64,000 bases of DNA from Symsagittifera roscoffensis. Its lineage: Eukaryota; Xenacoelomorpha; Acoela; Convolutidae. The stretch lies in contig NC_087064.1 in assembly GCF_963678635.1 (NCBI RefSeq), positions 75,482,213 to 75,546,212 on the forward strand, given 5' to 3'. Each line of letters begins with the position of its first letter. Position 1 is the stretch's first letter. This document shows, piece by piece, positions 21,478-34,315 of the stretch. The notes under the pieces are model-generated. The model was not told where the DNA came from, ran no database searches, and was given only the letters and a program-made list of their open reading frames with translations. The translations under genes were made by a program, and so were the position numbers.

Positions 21478-22918
21478 AACTGCAAAAACTCAGCATGGAA
21501 ATCTTGTTACTTATTAAGGTGAACAACATTTAGGAACCAAGTGAACAAGCTGACTGCGTGCAACTAGCCCGATCGGTAACTAACTCGAAAATGAAAAATT
21601 CTATACACTTAGGCACGCCGGATCGACAAGTGGCTCGAAGATGGCATGGAGTGAGCGCCTGTTTCTCTGCACTTTATTTCTGCGCGAGTCGGTATTGAGC
21701 GGAGTTAGTAACGCAAGAAGACATCAAACATAAAAAACAAACTATTCTCGATTATTTGTTGTCAAAAAGTTTGCTTGCAAACCCGAAAATAATCCATTAA
21801 AAAATAAAAAAAAATTATTTAACTCCTTTCTGAGGGATAAAGAATCAACGGACCGAAGTGTCCGTTTGCCGAGATTACGACAAATTTAATCTCATTTACA
21901 TTCAAGATTAAACTACATGTTCAGGACAATAAACGGGGATAATATCAGGTTCAATGAGGAGTTTTACAGTTTGTCTTCTACAATTTGCGAAATTTTGCTC
22001 TATGTAAGCAATATCAGAAAAACAATTATTCAAATATTTTCTTTTTCCTATGAATCACCTAAACCTACTTTTTTGAGCTTAGCATCAACCAGCATTGAAC
22101 TCGACTAGCATTATTATTATGGTGACAATTTACCGGAAAACTACAACACTTACTATTGAGTTGCAGAAAGTTTTGCCAAAAATGCGGGAATTTGTTTCTG
22201 TCATCTGAGCTTAGATTATAGATTCAGAACGCATAGGACTATAGATAACTAGCACAAACACGACAGGAAAAAATCAACGTCATAAAGTGAAATAATAATA
22301 AAAAAGTACAAATAAGCCTCGCATCAGTAAAACTTTGCTCCCTATCGTGCTCGAACACTAGTCATTAATAAAGAAGAGAACAAATTTCCAATGCTACAGA
22401 TAGTGAGCATGGCAAAAGTGTCACCAAATGAGGTAGGTGGGAAAATATTTGCGATTTAGGTTGGAAAAAATTTAAGTCACACTGCTACACTACGCTCGTT
22501 ACTGTAAACGGAAATTTACTGAGTAATTTTCTAATTCTAGGAAGTAATTTATAGTTTTTTCCTTTTCATTGTCCAAAACCTACGTCTGATGGAAGCAAAA
22601 GTGAGACTTACGCTGCAAACGACCAAGTAATGAAAGACAATATAAAATTTTTCACGAGCGCCAAAGCCATAACGCTTAAAATTATGCATCCAATCAAGAA
22701 CAAAAACACTCTATCTTTCGGTGAACTGAAACGTTTGATAGTTTCAGTAAACTAACTTTTCGGCACGTTCACATGTCACCTTTTAATTCACTTCATTTTG
22801 GCCTTATTTCTGTTAGGGAAAATATTTCTTTAAAATTTTTCTTCTTTAAGAAAAAATTGAAAACTGGAATTTGTATAGACAAGCATAAAAATCCGAATGC
22901 AAAGCTAAAACAAAGATA
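21478..22918. other. Intergenic, no gene; one partial repeat
   Basis: Bases 22306-22420 resemble 16915-17095, the flank of the tRNA-like unit, with an internal deletion. A moderately GC-rich patch at about 21580-21700 has no open frame of interest. Nothing else is recognised. Confidence 0.35.
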
Positions 22919-23370
22919 TTCGATTGTTGTGCAAGTAGTATAGAATGATGTTCCGACAATATTCATGAAAAAATACTTAAATTTTTCTCTTTTTTTCCGA
23001 ATCAGTGCCGTTTTTTTGTTGTGCGTGGTGTGAAAAAAAGTTCTGAAGGAAGCAAGAAATACTCGATCATCACAGTGATACAGGCACTTTGGGTATTAAT
23101 TTGTTCAAAAAATTACGAGAAAAAATTTTCCTGCTCAATTTTTGTGACCGCGCTGAAAAAAAAATTTTCTCAAAAAAATTTAAAATTCCATGGCCTATTT
23201 TTCCGCAAAAAGTCTAATCGCTTGCTTTACTTGCTCGAAATTGAACTAAAACTTGAAAATTTTAAGCACGTTTTTTCTCGACACTGCGACACTTTTTTGA
23301 AAACTTTAATGTCGTTCGAATCCGGACTGAAAGGGTTTTGTTATCATATATCACTATTACCATTCCACTG
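22919..23370 (-). mobile_element. HINE-like element, family B (diverged, reverse orientation)
   Basis: A decayed hairpin region (GTGCAAGTAGTATAG), GTTCCGACAAT, the core TTTTCTCGACACTG, TCGTTCGAATCCGGACTG and TATCATATATCAC. A 116-codon ORF that covers most of it is a by-product of the AT-rich repeat, not a gene. Confidence 0.5.
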
Positions 23371-24273
23371 AAAATGTGTAGAATTTGTAATTTTTTAATT
23401 TGTTCATTTCTCATTGAAGTCGGTTTATGATGCATATCTTGAGTGAGTTTTTTTGACCATCAAAATATCAGCACATTGCTCGGAAGACTTATTTTGCACA
23501 TACCGCGGGAACCTTTCAACTAATATGAATGGATCTCTATGAAACTTTTGTTTCGCGGTATAACTTTTTGTTCAGGTGAACCAAAGTGTGACAAGACATC
23601 TCGCTTTTAGAGATTTTGTTATTGACAGTAAAATAATAAAACATTAGATATGATTAAATTGTACTTTTGGTGTTACAAAATTCTGATAAAATAGATTTAA
23701 ATCGATTATAATCAATTTAATTGATTTTAAGTGTTTTTTAAATGAACTGTAATCAATTATAATGGATTATAAATCTGTTAAACAACTAGTTTTGGTAATT
23801 ATAATCAATTATAAATGTCCAAAAATCATCATAATAATTCGTTATAGTCGATCGCTTACGCCTAAACTTGAATGCGATTATATATAATGATTTGATGATG
23901 TTATGATTATTTGAAAAATTTGCAAATTTGTAATTTTAATAAATAAACAAGAATCGAAATTTTCGGCTCAGCCGAAATGTGCCGAAAAAATACTAGATAA
24001 TGACAAAAACAGAAGACTCCCAAAAATGGGAAATAAAAAAGCAAAGAGGAGACCCTTTCAGTTTCAACAAAAATACATTGATTCAGCTAATTTTTCAATT
24101 ATTTCAATAAACTATCTGTTGTGTTTGCTGTAATGATTGATTCCATTGAAATCTAGGCTTGTTTTGTAATGTTTTAGGCACTTTTTTCTGTCCTCTATCA
24201 ATATATTTTGGACCTTCCCCATATTTCATAGGAGAACTTTAACCAAACTGATGTGGAAAAAAAACGATAATAT

Positions 24274-24403
24274 CTATATCCCCCTTTTGCAAAAGGGGGG
24301 TGGGGGAGATTCGTTACTAGGTATAAAGTTCTCATATGCTTAACCGTTGATTTATTTCTTTATAGGGGAGTACTCGTCACTATATACCCGAGGGGGGATA
24401 TAG
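24274..24403. mobile_element. Small MITE with CTATATCCCCC termini
   Basis: About 130 bp bounded by CTATATCCCCCTT and its inverse AGGGGGGATATAG, with no coding capacity. No target-site duplication could be read with confidence, so the superfamily is undetermined. Confidence 0.45.
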
Positions 24404-24894
24404 TTAAAGAGATCCGTTGATTTGATACACTGATAAAAGACTTAAACATTTATGCTAGTCGAGTTTTATGCTAGTCGGGCAGTGGCAATTTATAGTTCTT
24501 AGAAAGCTATTTCACAGAATTCAGGGTCATATTCAGAATTACCATTTGCACCAAGGTACATTTGTACCAAAATAACAAATAGGTGCATTTGTACCAATAT
24601 TATTCAACTCGAATTGTGATTCGTCAATTTTGAAGCCAATAAATGATTAAACTAACTGCCTATTGTTCAAACAGCATAAAAACAAACCTAAGCATTAAAA
24701 TAACAAGCCTAAGCGTCAAAATAAGGACCACCGCAATCGCGCCAACATATATTGCGAGCTTGCCAACATAGGGTAGGACTCCATACAAAAGTTAGAGTCG
24801 ATTATCGGCTTGGTGGTCTTCGAACAGTTGAATAGTTTTTGGTTCAAAAGCAACCGATTTTTCATTTTGGTAAAAACACTGATTTTTAATTTTC

Positions 24895-25189
24895 GGGGGG
24901 GGGGGGGGGGTAGCGATTAGCATGTGTGTCTATTAGCATGCGATAATTGCTTTAACTGAGTGTGCTTTCAGACGAAAAACAATTAGCCTAAAATTTCAAA
25001 TAAATTCGAAATCCACTTGATTTGTTCGGGGAGTTAAACTTTCACGATCACCTATTGAAAAATTCGGCTGAGTGCACATTGTCGAAAAATTGGAATTTGA
25101 ATAAACAGAGACGTGAAAAGCGAATCTTCAAACTGCATTCGTTTACATCGGCATGCTAATCGACACACATGCTAATAGGCCGGTCCCCT
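24895..25189. mobile_element. MITE with 40-50 bp imperfect terminal inverted repeats and a G/C run at the ends
   Basis: The left end is a run of 16 G, then GATTAGCATGTGTGTCTATT and AGCATGC. The right end is the near-exact inverse, GCATGCTAATCGACACACAT then GCTAATAGGCCGGTCCCC. The interior has no ORF. Target duplication is unclear because the ends are homopolymeric. Confidence 0.55.
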
Positions 25190-27533
25190 TCAATTTCATA
25201 CTTGGGAATTTTTATTTTTTAACTCACATTTGTCTTACTTAATGTCATGCCTTAATGTCTGGGCGCCTTATTTACCAAGCGCCGACTCCAGCTTTTTGTA
25301 TGTTTACTTCTGTTTTAGAAATGTGAATTTTTACTCACTGAACTGTCGCTGCCATTTACAAGAACGGTATCTCTTTCGTCTCTCGCTTAGATGACCTCAA
25401 TTGATTTTCGCCGACCTTTGTTGACTTTGTTTCAGCCTACAAAGGTTGAAGATTGAATTATCGAAATATGAAAACTTTCAAATGTGGAAACGCTATTTTC
25501 CTTAAGCGTTCTTTCTTGATGTCAAATTTGTTTCCAGTCGTAAATTAAACAGTAAAGCTATGAATTCTCAATTAGAATTCAAATCTCAGATATTTGGTTT
25601 CCAAACTGTTCTTCTTTGTGGAAGCTATTTTGGTCTAAATAAAGTGCCCAAAAAAGAATAAAGGAGAAGTCAACAAATGAAGAAACAATAATGCTTAATC
25701 TGGGCTTATGAATATGGGACTTATTATTTTATCATCATTATGTTGAACTTTCGCTCGAAAAACTCAAACTAAACTGAAGAGCTGTGAAATACTCCTTTAA
25801 ACCGAATTTTTGTCCTACTTATCGACAAGACTTCACTTTGGAGAAGAGCACAAGTTTGATAGCTGTTCGATTCGAGCAAATCTTTCCGTTTTGTAAACTA
25901 GTTAATCTTTCCGGGTCTCTCCCTGGAAAAAGTACCTCTAACAAAATCCACTAAATCGCATAATTGCAGCAAGCTGGCTTTTCAGTAACTTAGTTTCAAG
26001 ATGTTTATCAGCGGATCCGAAAAAGATCATTTAAGCCCACTTGATTCGAACTTGTGTTTTGAAGGCGGAATATGCAACAAACAAGGCGCTAACAAAATAG
26101 AGACGAAAAACAAACAAAGTTTCGGGGTTCACTAGTCGAGCGAGTTGATAGTAATTGACCGCAACAAAAAGAATAATTTTTAGCTGGTATTGTTTTTAAT
26201 GACGGAATAACAATGAAAGATTCAATATTACAAGGTACTCTTCTCTCTTTTCTTTCCGTTCTCAGATAGGAGATAGCTTATGCTATTTTTGTGGGTGAGA
26301 AATTCGTTAGATTAGTTGGTTGGTTTGATTCAGAGCAATGTGTAAAACATTAAGTTAGTCGGCAAAAACTATGTACGATTGGTTTGACTTTTTGAAACTT
26401 CTTTGGTCAGAGGTGCGAATTTTTGGTCGATAAATTTTAATTTAAAATGCTGATGTTTAAGTTAAAATGAAGAATTTTGAGCGAATTAAAAACAAAGCCT
26501 GCGATTTGTAATTTCAAGAGCTCGAAATGAGCTTTCGACTGGAATTGAAGTTTATCTTGAGATGACTCTTGAAATAAATCTTCAGTGATGGAGAGTCTAT
26601 TGAATTAGCTCAAGTAAACGTGAGCACAAAAAGTTCATTCTCGAATGGCTAATCGGCGTTAATATTATTTATTGGTCCATTATACTGGTATTAAAAAATC
26701 AAAAAACTCTTCGGTCGATTGATGTTGCAAAGACATTTTCAATTCTATCTTAAGTTTTCGTTTTACCAACATGACTTTTAGCAAAGATATCCGCCAGTAA
26801 AAGACTGTTTAGTCGAATAAATACAATTAATTGTAGTATCAAATTGACTTCAAAGCAGCATTTTCGTCCAGTTTTTAATTAACAGCTCAGTTTGGTTTGT
26901 ATAAATTATGAATTTATGAATATAAAAAACACAAGCTTGATTTGAGTGATTGGCCGATCAACCGCGTATCGGTTAAAATGATTGTTTGCAAATGGTACTT
27001 ATCGTAATAAACTCAGATTGTGGTATGATTATGAATGAAAAAAATATACACGTTAGTCCCATGAATATAAAAAGACCACCAATTTCTGCTTGGTTGAGTT
27101 TCAGATCCAAGTTCTAATCAAAATTACTAGATGTAGGTTGGAATCTTCGGAAACAACTGAACCATTTTCCAAAAAAGCGTACATGTTATCAGCAAATCTT
27201 TCTATCTGCGAAAGTTTTAAGCCTTATCCGTGACCATTTCAAACATGGAAAAAAATCCACTCGGTCAAAAACTATATATTCGCCAACGGAATCAAAAGCA
27301 TCTTTCGTACGGTAAAGTATGCTCGGACGTGAATTACAACGTTAATACATGAGCCCGTATGGTATGGTCTACCGAAGAGCCTATCTCTGATATTGATAAA
27401 AATAGCAACCGTTTGATATATTTATTCCTTGTATCTGAACCACATGGTTCACAGCTGCTGTTTCAATATGGGTGAGACCAATATGGGTGATTAGCAGGTC
27501 CCGGATTTAGTTAAGTAAGAAAATCATTTGATT
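25190..27533. other. Intergenic, no gene or repeat recognised
   Basis: 2.3 kb of AT-rich sequence with short frames only and no similarity noticed to other parts of the window. Confidence 0.4.
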
Positions 27534-27694
27534 GGGCCCATGTGAACAATCTCCCCCATGAAGTTAAATGGCAAATTCAGGACGTAAGGCCTGCATGTAC
27601 TATGCTCAAATCTGATTGGCTGAACAATATTACTTTAAGCCAAGTGAACTTTCTCCCATTAAATTGATTTAGGGGGAGATTGTTCACTTGGTCC
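27534..27694. mobile_element. MITE with GTGAACAATCTCCCCC inverted termini
   Basis: The left end GGGCCCATGTGAACAATC is followed by TCCCCC; the right end is the inverse, GGGGGAGATTGTTCACTTGG then TCC. The length is about 161 bp with no ORF. Its termini resemble the element at 28145 (G-rich block next to GTTAAC or GTGAAC), suggesting related families. Target duplication was not resolved. Confidence 0.55.
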
Positions 27695-27698
27695 TTTT

Positions 27699-28310
27699 TT
27701 GTTCCGAATTTCGAGGCTAGTGAGGAATATTTATTCTTGGTGTGCCTTTTTTTCAGTCAATTTTCGACTTGTTAACTAAGAGTTTTTGACGGATTTTTTA
27801 TACCATCTGAGAGATATTTTTATCTTTGAAAAGATATTTCACCAGTGATCATTTTTCGTTAAGTTACGGGCGTTTGAAAATTGCTAATTTGGCCAATTTG
27901 GGATAATTAAAGTGCGATATATTGCGTACTTATGACACGCGTAAGAAGCGAACAAAACAAAGTATGAAATTTTGAGTCGTACAAAATTAATACGACTGAT
28001 TAGCTAGCATCAATTCAATTTGGAACGAGTTTTTTGTGCGGGATAATTCGATTGTGGCGCGCATAATTTAGTCCAGAAAATGGCCAATTTGGCAATTTTC
28101 AAACCAATAGAACTTAACAAAAAATAATCAGAGGTAAAATATCTGGACCAAGTTAACATCCCCCCCCCCCCAAAGCCGTTTGGGGGGACGATGTTAACTT
28201 GGTTCTAAGTTGTGATATTTTTCAGCCAATCAGAATCGGGCGAGGATGTTAACTTGACCCAAATATCTTTTTAAATTTGAACTCAGGAAGTTGATAACTA
28301 AAATTCGGGC
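27699..28310 (+). mobile_element. Two partial HINE family A segments, head (forward) then reverse piece
   Basis: Starts TTGTTCCGAATTTCGAGG and runs through GATCATTTTTCGTTAAG and the GGCCAATTTGGGATAATTAA block to about 27960. A reverse-oriented family A portion (GGCAATTTTCAAACC, AAATTTGAACTCAGG) follows and is interrupted by the MITE at 28145. No intact hairpin end is present. Confidence 0.5.
28145..28260. mobile_element. 116-bp MITE with 8-bp target duplication, nested in a HINE fragment
   Basis: Inverted termini GGACCAAGTTAACATCC and GGATGTTAACTTGACCC are flanked by perfect 8-bp duplications AAATATCT at 28137-28144 and 28261-28268. An 8-bp duplication fits hAT-type insertion. Removing one copy restores the HINE sequence AAATATCTTTTTAAATTTG. 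Confidence 0.75.
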
Positions 28311-28895
28311 TCTGGTGACTAGATAAAAAAACGTAACTTTTATGTATAACATAAAGATGGGATGGAGTTCAAGGTTGACCATGTGGACCTTTTAAGATGT
28401 TCGGAATTTGAATGCTCCTTGTAGAGTTTCATATTACTCGCGGGATTTTTGAATTTGAGTTCTCTAGTTCAAGTGGGACAGTTTCTGCTTTTGTTTGATT
28501 TCTTGTTCCGTTTTTTTTGTTATCATCGTCTTTTTTTTCGCTTTCGTTGTCGTCGTTGTCAGATTTGAGTTTTTCGTTCTCTCCGTGGTCGCTTTTCCAT
28601 AATCACATTATGTGCTATGAACTCTGTCAAAAACTTTATAGCTAGATCTGCTCCTGCTCTGGTGTTCATTACAACCCGTGCTCGTGCGGTTCTTGACCTC
28701 TGAATATGGGAAAACGATTGGTTTTCGCATAAAGCCGCTGATTATGGCTGGGTGAGATTTACGCTGTCCAGGATTCTATAACTCAGCTGTGTCTGGATGA
28801 ACACGTGCTCGTCCATCAACAAGCGGTGCTCGCGTACGTGAAAATGATTTCGAATGTTCAACCAGTAAAGCCAGAATGAGTTTTAATCATATACC

Positions 28896-29230
28896 GAAAT
28901 TCATATGAATTGAGCCCACGAAACTTTTTATTTGGTTGAGCGGTTTAGGCGTGATCAATTTTTTTAATACGACCTTCGCAGAATGCTTTCTAAGAGCTCT
29001 TAATCTCCCAATCAACTATTTTGTTGCGTATCTTAACATTTCTCAGAGGCTGCATGTTCATCTTGCTTCGCAAATTTGGGAAGCTCTCACGGGATATTGT
29101 CCATAACCGTGCCCAATTGAATACGACCTATTTTATCAGCCTGAAGACACCGCAGCTTGGTATTAACGGCAAAATTCAATTTTACTTTTTTTTAAGAACA
29201 GATCAATTTTCTCAACCATTTTCATAAATT
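28896..29230 (-). pseudogene. Possible Ty3/gypsy reverse-transcriptase remnant
   Basis: A minus-strand frame reads LITPKPLNQIKSFVGSIHM, which fits the conserved P-x-x-L-x-Q-x-x-SF-x-GS-x-H segment at the end of gypsy-type RT domains. Stops and frameshifts lie on both sides and no other motif is convincing, so this is a short decayed fragment at best. Confidence 0.3.
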
Positions 29231-29254
29231 TTTAATTAATGGGAAGTAAATAAG

Positions 29255-29541
29255 GGGGCGTTCAACAGTGCCGAAATACAACAGTGCCGAAAATGGAAAA
29301 GTGTTCAACAGTGCCGAAAATTGACGATTTTCGGCACTGTTGAACAATAAATTTATTTTCGGCACTCTTGTACTTCGGCACTGTTGAGCACCCCTCTAAG
29401 GGCATCACAACAGTGCCGAAGTACAACAGTGCCGAAAATAAATTTATTGTTCGACAGTGCCAAAAATCATCAATTTTCGGCACTGTTGAACACTTTTTCA
29501 TTTTCGGAACTGTTGTACTTTGGCACTGTTGTACAGCCCCG
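29255..29541. repeat. Nested foldback built from CAACAGTGCCGAAA repeats
   Basis: About 287 bp containing eleven or so copies of CAACAGTGCCGAAA or its complement TTTCGGCACTGTTG in a symmetric order. The outer ends are GGGGCGTTCAACAGTGCC and its inverse GGCACTGTTGTACAGCCCC. Each half is itself a smaller inverted repeat (AAAATTGACGATTTTCGG at one centre). This is a MITE-like foldback with no ORF of its own. Confidence 0.75.
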
Positions 29542-29909
29542 TAATTAACAATGGAAACATTTATCAGTTTCTTTCGAGTTTGATCGAAGGAGAATATTTT
29601 TTGGCTCTTTTTCCTTTTCCCCCCACCTGCAATTTTTTATAATTAAAATTACTGTTCGGATTGTCCAATTGTCATGAAAATTGACATGCAAATACATTAG
29701 GCCATGACAAACATATTTGGTCTTCATAATTAACCTTGTAAAATCACTCGTTAGACCATAAAATCGATGCTCATAAGAGGTGGGGGGGGGGGGGAAGGAA
29801 AAAGAGCCTATTTTTTCTGAGCAAAAAAAATCTGTGAATTAAATTTTGTTCAATCAAGATTTTTAACACATTTTGAGCCCGTTAACACTTGTTGAACAAA
29901 TGTTGTGGG

Positions 29910-30269
29910 CAGGGGCGGATCCAGGATTTTCTCGAGAGGAAGAGGCGGATTTTCAAAAATTTTGTCGACCGAATTTTTAAAGGTCGACCAAATTGATTTT
30001 TCGAGCTCACCCAAAGCACTAAAAAAGTCCCTGTTTTGGCCTAATTTTCTGCGCTGCAGGCAAAATTTTGAACAAATTGGCCAAAAAGGCGTTTTTAAGC
30101 ACTTTTTGGAAAATTTTGACCAAAAAATTGCATTTTTTCGGCGGGCGCTCCCCCCTCAAAATTAGAATATTTTAGTGCCAAAGGCGCCTGTAGAAAAATG
30201 TTAGGGTCCGTCACCAAAAATAGGTATCTCAAAATAGTACAAAGGGGGAACCCCCTAAATCCGCCCCTG
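29910..30269. mobile_element. hAT-like MITE with CAGGGGCGGAT termini
   Basis: 360 bp from CAGGGGCGGATCCAGGATTT to the inverse AAATCCGCCCCTG. It is flanked by GTTGTGGG (29902-29909) and GTTGTTGG (30270-30277), an 8-bp duplication with one mismatch, as expected for hAT elements. Related fragments lie at 17968-18010, 20996-21040, 58029-58240, 59948-59990 and 61110-61428. Confidence 0.75.
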
Positions 30270-31599
30270 GTTGTTGGTTATCTTGGATAAATCATTATCT
30301 AGCGATGAGAACAATTTTTTCACCTACCATAGCATTTCCTGCAAAAAATATAACTGTTCAAAAAGTGATAATTCAGTTGGACTCATATGATTGGTTTGTA
30401 TGTCCACTTACATCGAATACCTATTACATGAAAATAGAAAATAAGTTAGGTAAAACATCCTTCCAAATTGGTCAGAGTCTATCTAATTGGCATTAAATGC
30501 ACTATTAGGCGCAAAAAACCTCTATCAGCTTTTGATACTTTTGGCGGTGAAATTTTTCTGAAACAATCAAGCAAAGCTTTACCTGAAACATAAACCAACA
30601 AAAACTTATCTTTCATTTTTAAAAGTTGGCGCTTGTTACCGATTTTAAAAAAGACGCATTCAAAAAATTTCAACTTGTGAAATTGCTTAAAGCGAAAAAA
30701 AACAAACTTAAGTACAACTTATTTCACGAAACAAAAAAATAAATCAGAAACAATGCACCTGAAAAAAATGTAATTTATATTGCAAGAAACTCTAAGCAGA
30801 AAATTTTCAAATTGAAGCAGAGAACTTAAAATTACAACAAAAAACAACACGAATTCAAGCAGAAAACTGAAAATTACAGCCACGAAAACAACGAAATCTG
30901 GGAGTTTTGCAAATGAACAACAGTTGCGATTGAACAGAGATTTGAAGAAAAAAATTGGCTATACTAATCAAAAACTTGACTATATAATTTGAACTTGGGC
31001 TTTGAGTTGGTTTAGCTTTTGATAATATTTATGTTGCAATAAATAAACTGGATAAAAGCACGAACAAAAACTTTCAACAGCTCATCAATCTCAGAATTGG
31101 CTAGGCAGTTTTTCTAAATCCCCTAAATACTGATCAAAATATCAAAACGTTGACTTTTTTACGCTCATAACCTGTGTTTGAAAAAAATCAAGGGCGTAAC
31201 TGCCTCTGCAGGGAAAATTCTCATAAGCTAGTTTATTAAATTTACAAATCTGAGATTTGGCATGATGGTTTTCGAGAAAGTGCAAAACAGTGAAAATTTC
31301 GGCACTGGAAACTTTATCAAGTAGAAAATGGCCGCTTCTGTAGAGAAATTTACGGCTATTTGCTCCACCAATTGAACCCTTACACTCAAATTAGGCCAGG
31401 TAGCTGCAAAATTATCTGCGAGAAATTCCTACTTAAATTTCAGCGCTACGTCGCTCCTCAAAAAATCAATTGTTACGTATTACGATCCGATGTTTGTCAG
31501 AAACTAATAGTTTGAAGTAGTTTCACAAAGAATCGTGAACATACAGATTCCGCAAATTCGAAATGCTTTGTTTGATAACAACAATAAGTGAAGCGAGAA
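30270..31599. other. Intergenic, no gene recognised
   Basis: AT-rich, with GAAAACTGAAAATTACAGC-type short repeats around 30780-30900 and closed frames. Confidence 0.4.
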
Positions 31600-31615
31600 C
31601 ATCGTTGCCCAAATC

Positions 31616-31831
31616 GTGTTTTTACTCTGGGAACGGAGAAAACCAACAACTACGTTCCCCTATTATTCAGCTGGATTAATCAATAGCATCCTTTTTCTAA
31701 CAGCCGGCATAGAATCGAATCAAGGACCGCTATACAAATGCTCTATCTGTGATAAACATAACGAGAGTTCGCCAAAGCGTATGGTGCCTCTTCAGCGGAT
31801 GGGTACATCTCTCTTGCACCTCGTTACGTAA
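31616..31831 (+). pseudogene. LINE N-terminal fragment with PHD-like zinc finger
   Basis: Open for 71 codons; contains FLTAGIESNQGPLYKCSICD, the typical opening of the LINE protein that carries endonuclease and RT. The remaining zinc ligands (around LHLVT and beyond) are in another frame, so it is frameshifted. Confidence 0.55.
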
Positions 31832-34315
31832 CACTGCTGAACGGTCTCGTAATTGCTACTGTCAGAACTGCTCTTTTTGTCAACATCAAAAAGTACTATA
31901 CCAAATCAAGCAAACCAAAGCTAAAAAAAACCAAGACCCCCTAAACCAAGCAATGAAGAAAACCACAGCAAAGATTTCAAAATCTTAAAATTCAACGCAA
32001 ATGGCCTGCACCCAAAACTTGGCAACATTGTTCACTTCATTGAAAACAAAAAATACCGGTTGCGGCCAACAAAGAAGTCAAACTTTGTGATGAAATCACC
32101 TGTAAATCACCTCCAGTCTACTCAATGATAACTAAGAATCGTATCCCGGAGAAAATTAAAGGCGGAAAATCGGCTTTTATCACAATCAAAAACAACGTAG
32201 GCATCAAGAACTTAAAATACCAGTGAATCTTTAAGACTCGCACAGAAAACTGTGGAATTGGAAAAAAATGAGAAAAATCACATAAACTTGTTACTATTTA
32301 TATTCCACCACACTATAGCGGCGACGCAGGCTCCACCGCATCCATAAATTCTCTAATATTTGGTGATTTCAATGCTCATAATCTTTTTTGGTTCTCTGAT
32401 TTTGAGGATGAAGTAAAAGCAACTACACTTGCCAAAAAAATAGACGACTCAGACAACGTAGTATAAATGAGAATGTTCTAGCTAGGGTAACCTTTAACTT
32501 TAGGAAAGCAGACTGGGGAGGACTTCGCGAATCAACTGAATTAGCTTTTGACAAATGCAGATCACCCAAAACAGTGCCTGAAAGTGAAGTTAAATTCCCC
32601 AACATTTCGATTAAGGCAGTCAAATGTCACATTTCACATGGCCGCATCAAAAAATTCCGACCACACTTTCCAAAGCAAGCTGTAGAGTTTTCCACGACCC
32701 GCGATGAACTTCAATCAAACAAACCGGGTGACCTAAAAGTTTTCCAGTTGAAAAAATAAATCAATGCCTTGTGGAAAGACACAAAAACGAGAAGTAGATT
32801 GAATTAGTTAATACCCTCAAGCTCAGAGCTGCCAACTCTTTAGCGGGCAAATCAGCTGACAACACACAAAACTTACCCATAAACTTCAACAACAAACCAG
32901 TTCATTACTCTAAAAAAAAGTGTCATTCGATTTAATCAGCAATACAGTCCTCACCCGCTCATCCCGAACAAAGAGAAACGCAGAACGCTCCGATGACTAA
33001 AAAAACTCGTCATGAGTCCTCTATAATTGTCCCACAGGTTGTCACAAACAAAACCAAACTAAGCAGGAAAAGCAAAACTTAAGGGCCCAATAATATCGCC
33101 CCACTCATCTTCACTAGTTAAGCGAGAAAAGTATCAAATTCCTTACAGAAAAATATCAATCAATCTCAACTCCTCAATTATTGCGTAAAACTGGAAAATC
33201 GGTCGACTCTTTCCTTTACTGATACCGGGCAACAGCAAAGATGAAGCAAAAAGCTACCAACCCATAGCCCTTTTTACCCCCAGTACCGAAAATGATTTGA
33301 AGAATCTTGCTGGATGACCTCAGCAACATCCCACAAGATCACCAACGCTGAATTCGAAATTACAGGTCACCAAACACTGCCTTACACTGCGTTGCCACAG
33401 ACATAGAGAAACTAACTAAATTAACCTCATCCTCCGCACAGGACACGTTTAGTTAATTTAGATTTTTTTGCAACCTCCGACTAAGTGCATCACAGTATCT
33501 TGCAGCACGATCTTGAGAAATCGTCTCTTCTAAACATCACAAAAAGTTGGAAAACATCATATTTACGAAGCAGGTCAACATATTGAATTTAGAAACAAAA
33601 AATCAAAAATGCGTTGAACGAAACAAGGTACACCTCAATGACAAGTTTTGTTGCCTATTCTGTTTATGATTTACATGTCATCAATGCCCCTTCGGAAAAT
33701 CACTTAACTTGAACTAGAGGTAAAACCTTATCTCGGTACTATAAAAAATTGGCTTCAGAAACGCAATTTAAAACTATCTGAAGACAAATCTTCAGCGACT
33801 ACTGGAATAACCTGGAACAAAGAAAAAAAAATCAAACTTATGTGTAATTGAAAACAACCCACTACCGACCAATCAAAAACAAAATGTTCAAAAAGTCACC
33901 TTTGGTTACTTCTTTACTTTCACTGAACACATTACTAGAGTGATCAACAATTTCCTAAAAGACAAATTCCTTTTACCGAAAAAGCTCTCAGGCACAAGTT
34001 GATGATGTAGCAAAGAAACTCTAAGTATTACATACTAGGCCACTAGCGCAGTGTTCTGAATTATGAAGCTCCTGTCTGGACACTTTCAGTCAGTGATTCT
34101 CGTAGGAACGATCTTCAAATCCGACAACACAGCTCTTAAAACTAACTGTCTGCGCAAAAAAGAATCCAATTGAACACCTTCATGGTAAAACTCAAATACT
34201 GTGAGCATAAAAACACGGTTAGGCAAACAAATTCTATTTGGCTGCCATCAACAAGAGCGACGTGACCACCACACAACTAAACACAACCCGATGTCGAGAA
34301 TTATAAAACCAACAC

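Noticed and set aside
23021-23371. 116-codon plus-strand ORF
   Set aside because: It lies entirely in a reverse HINE family B copy, and its product is the K/F/L-rich translation typical of that repeat.
29262-29501. Possible CRISPR-like array or repeat protein
   Set aside because: The CAACAGTGCC words occur in both orientations as a foldback without regular spacers, and the genome is eukaryotic. The ORF is a repeat by-product.
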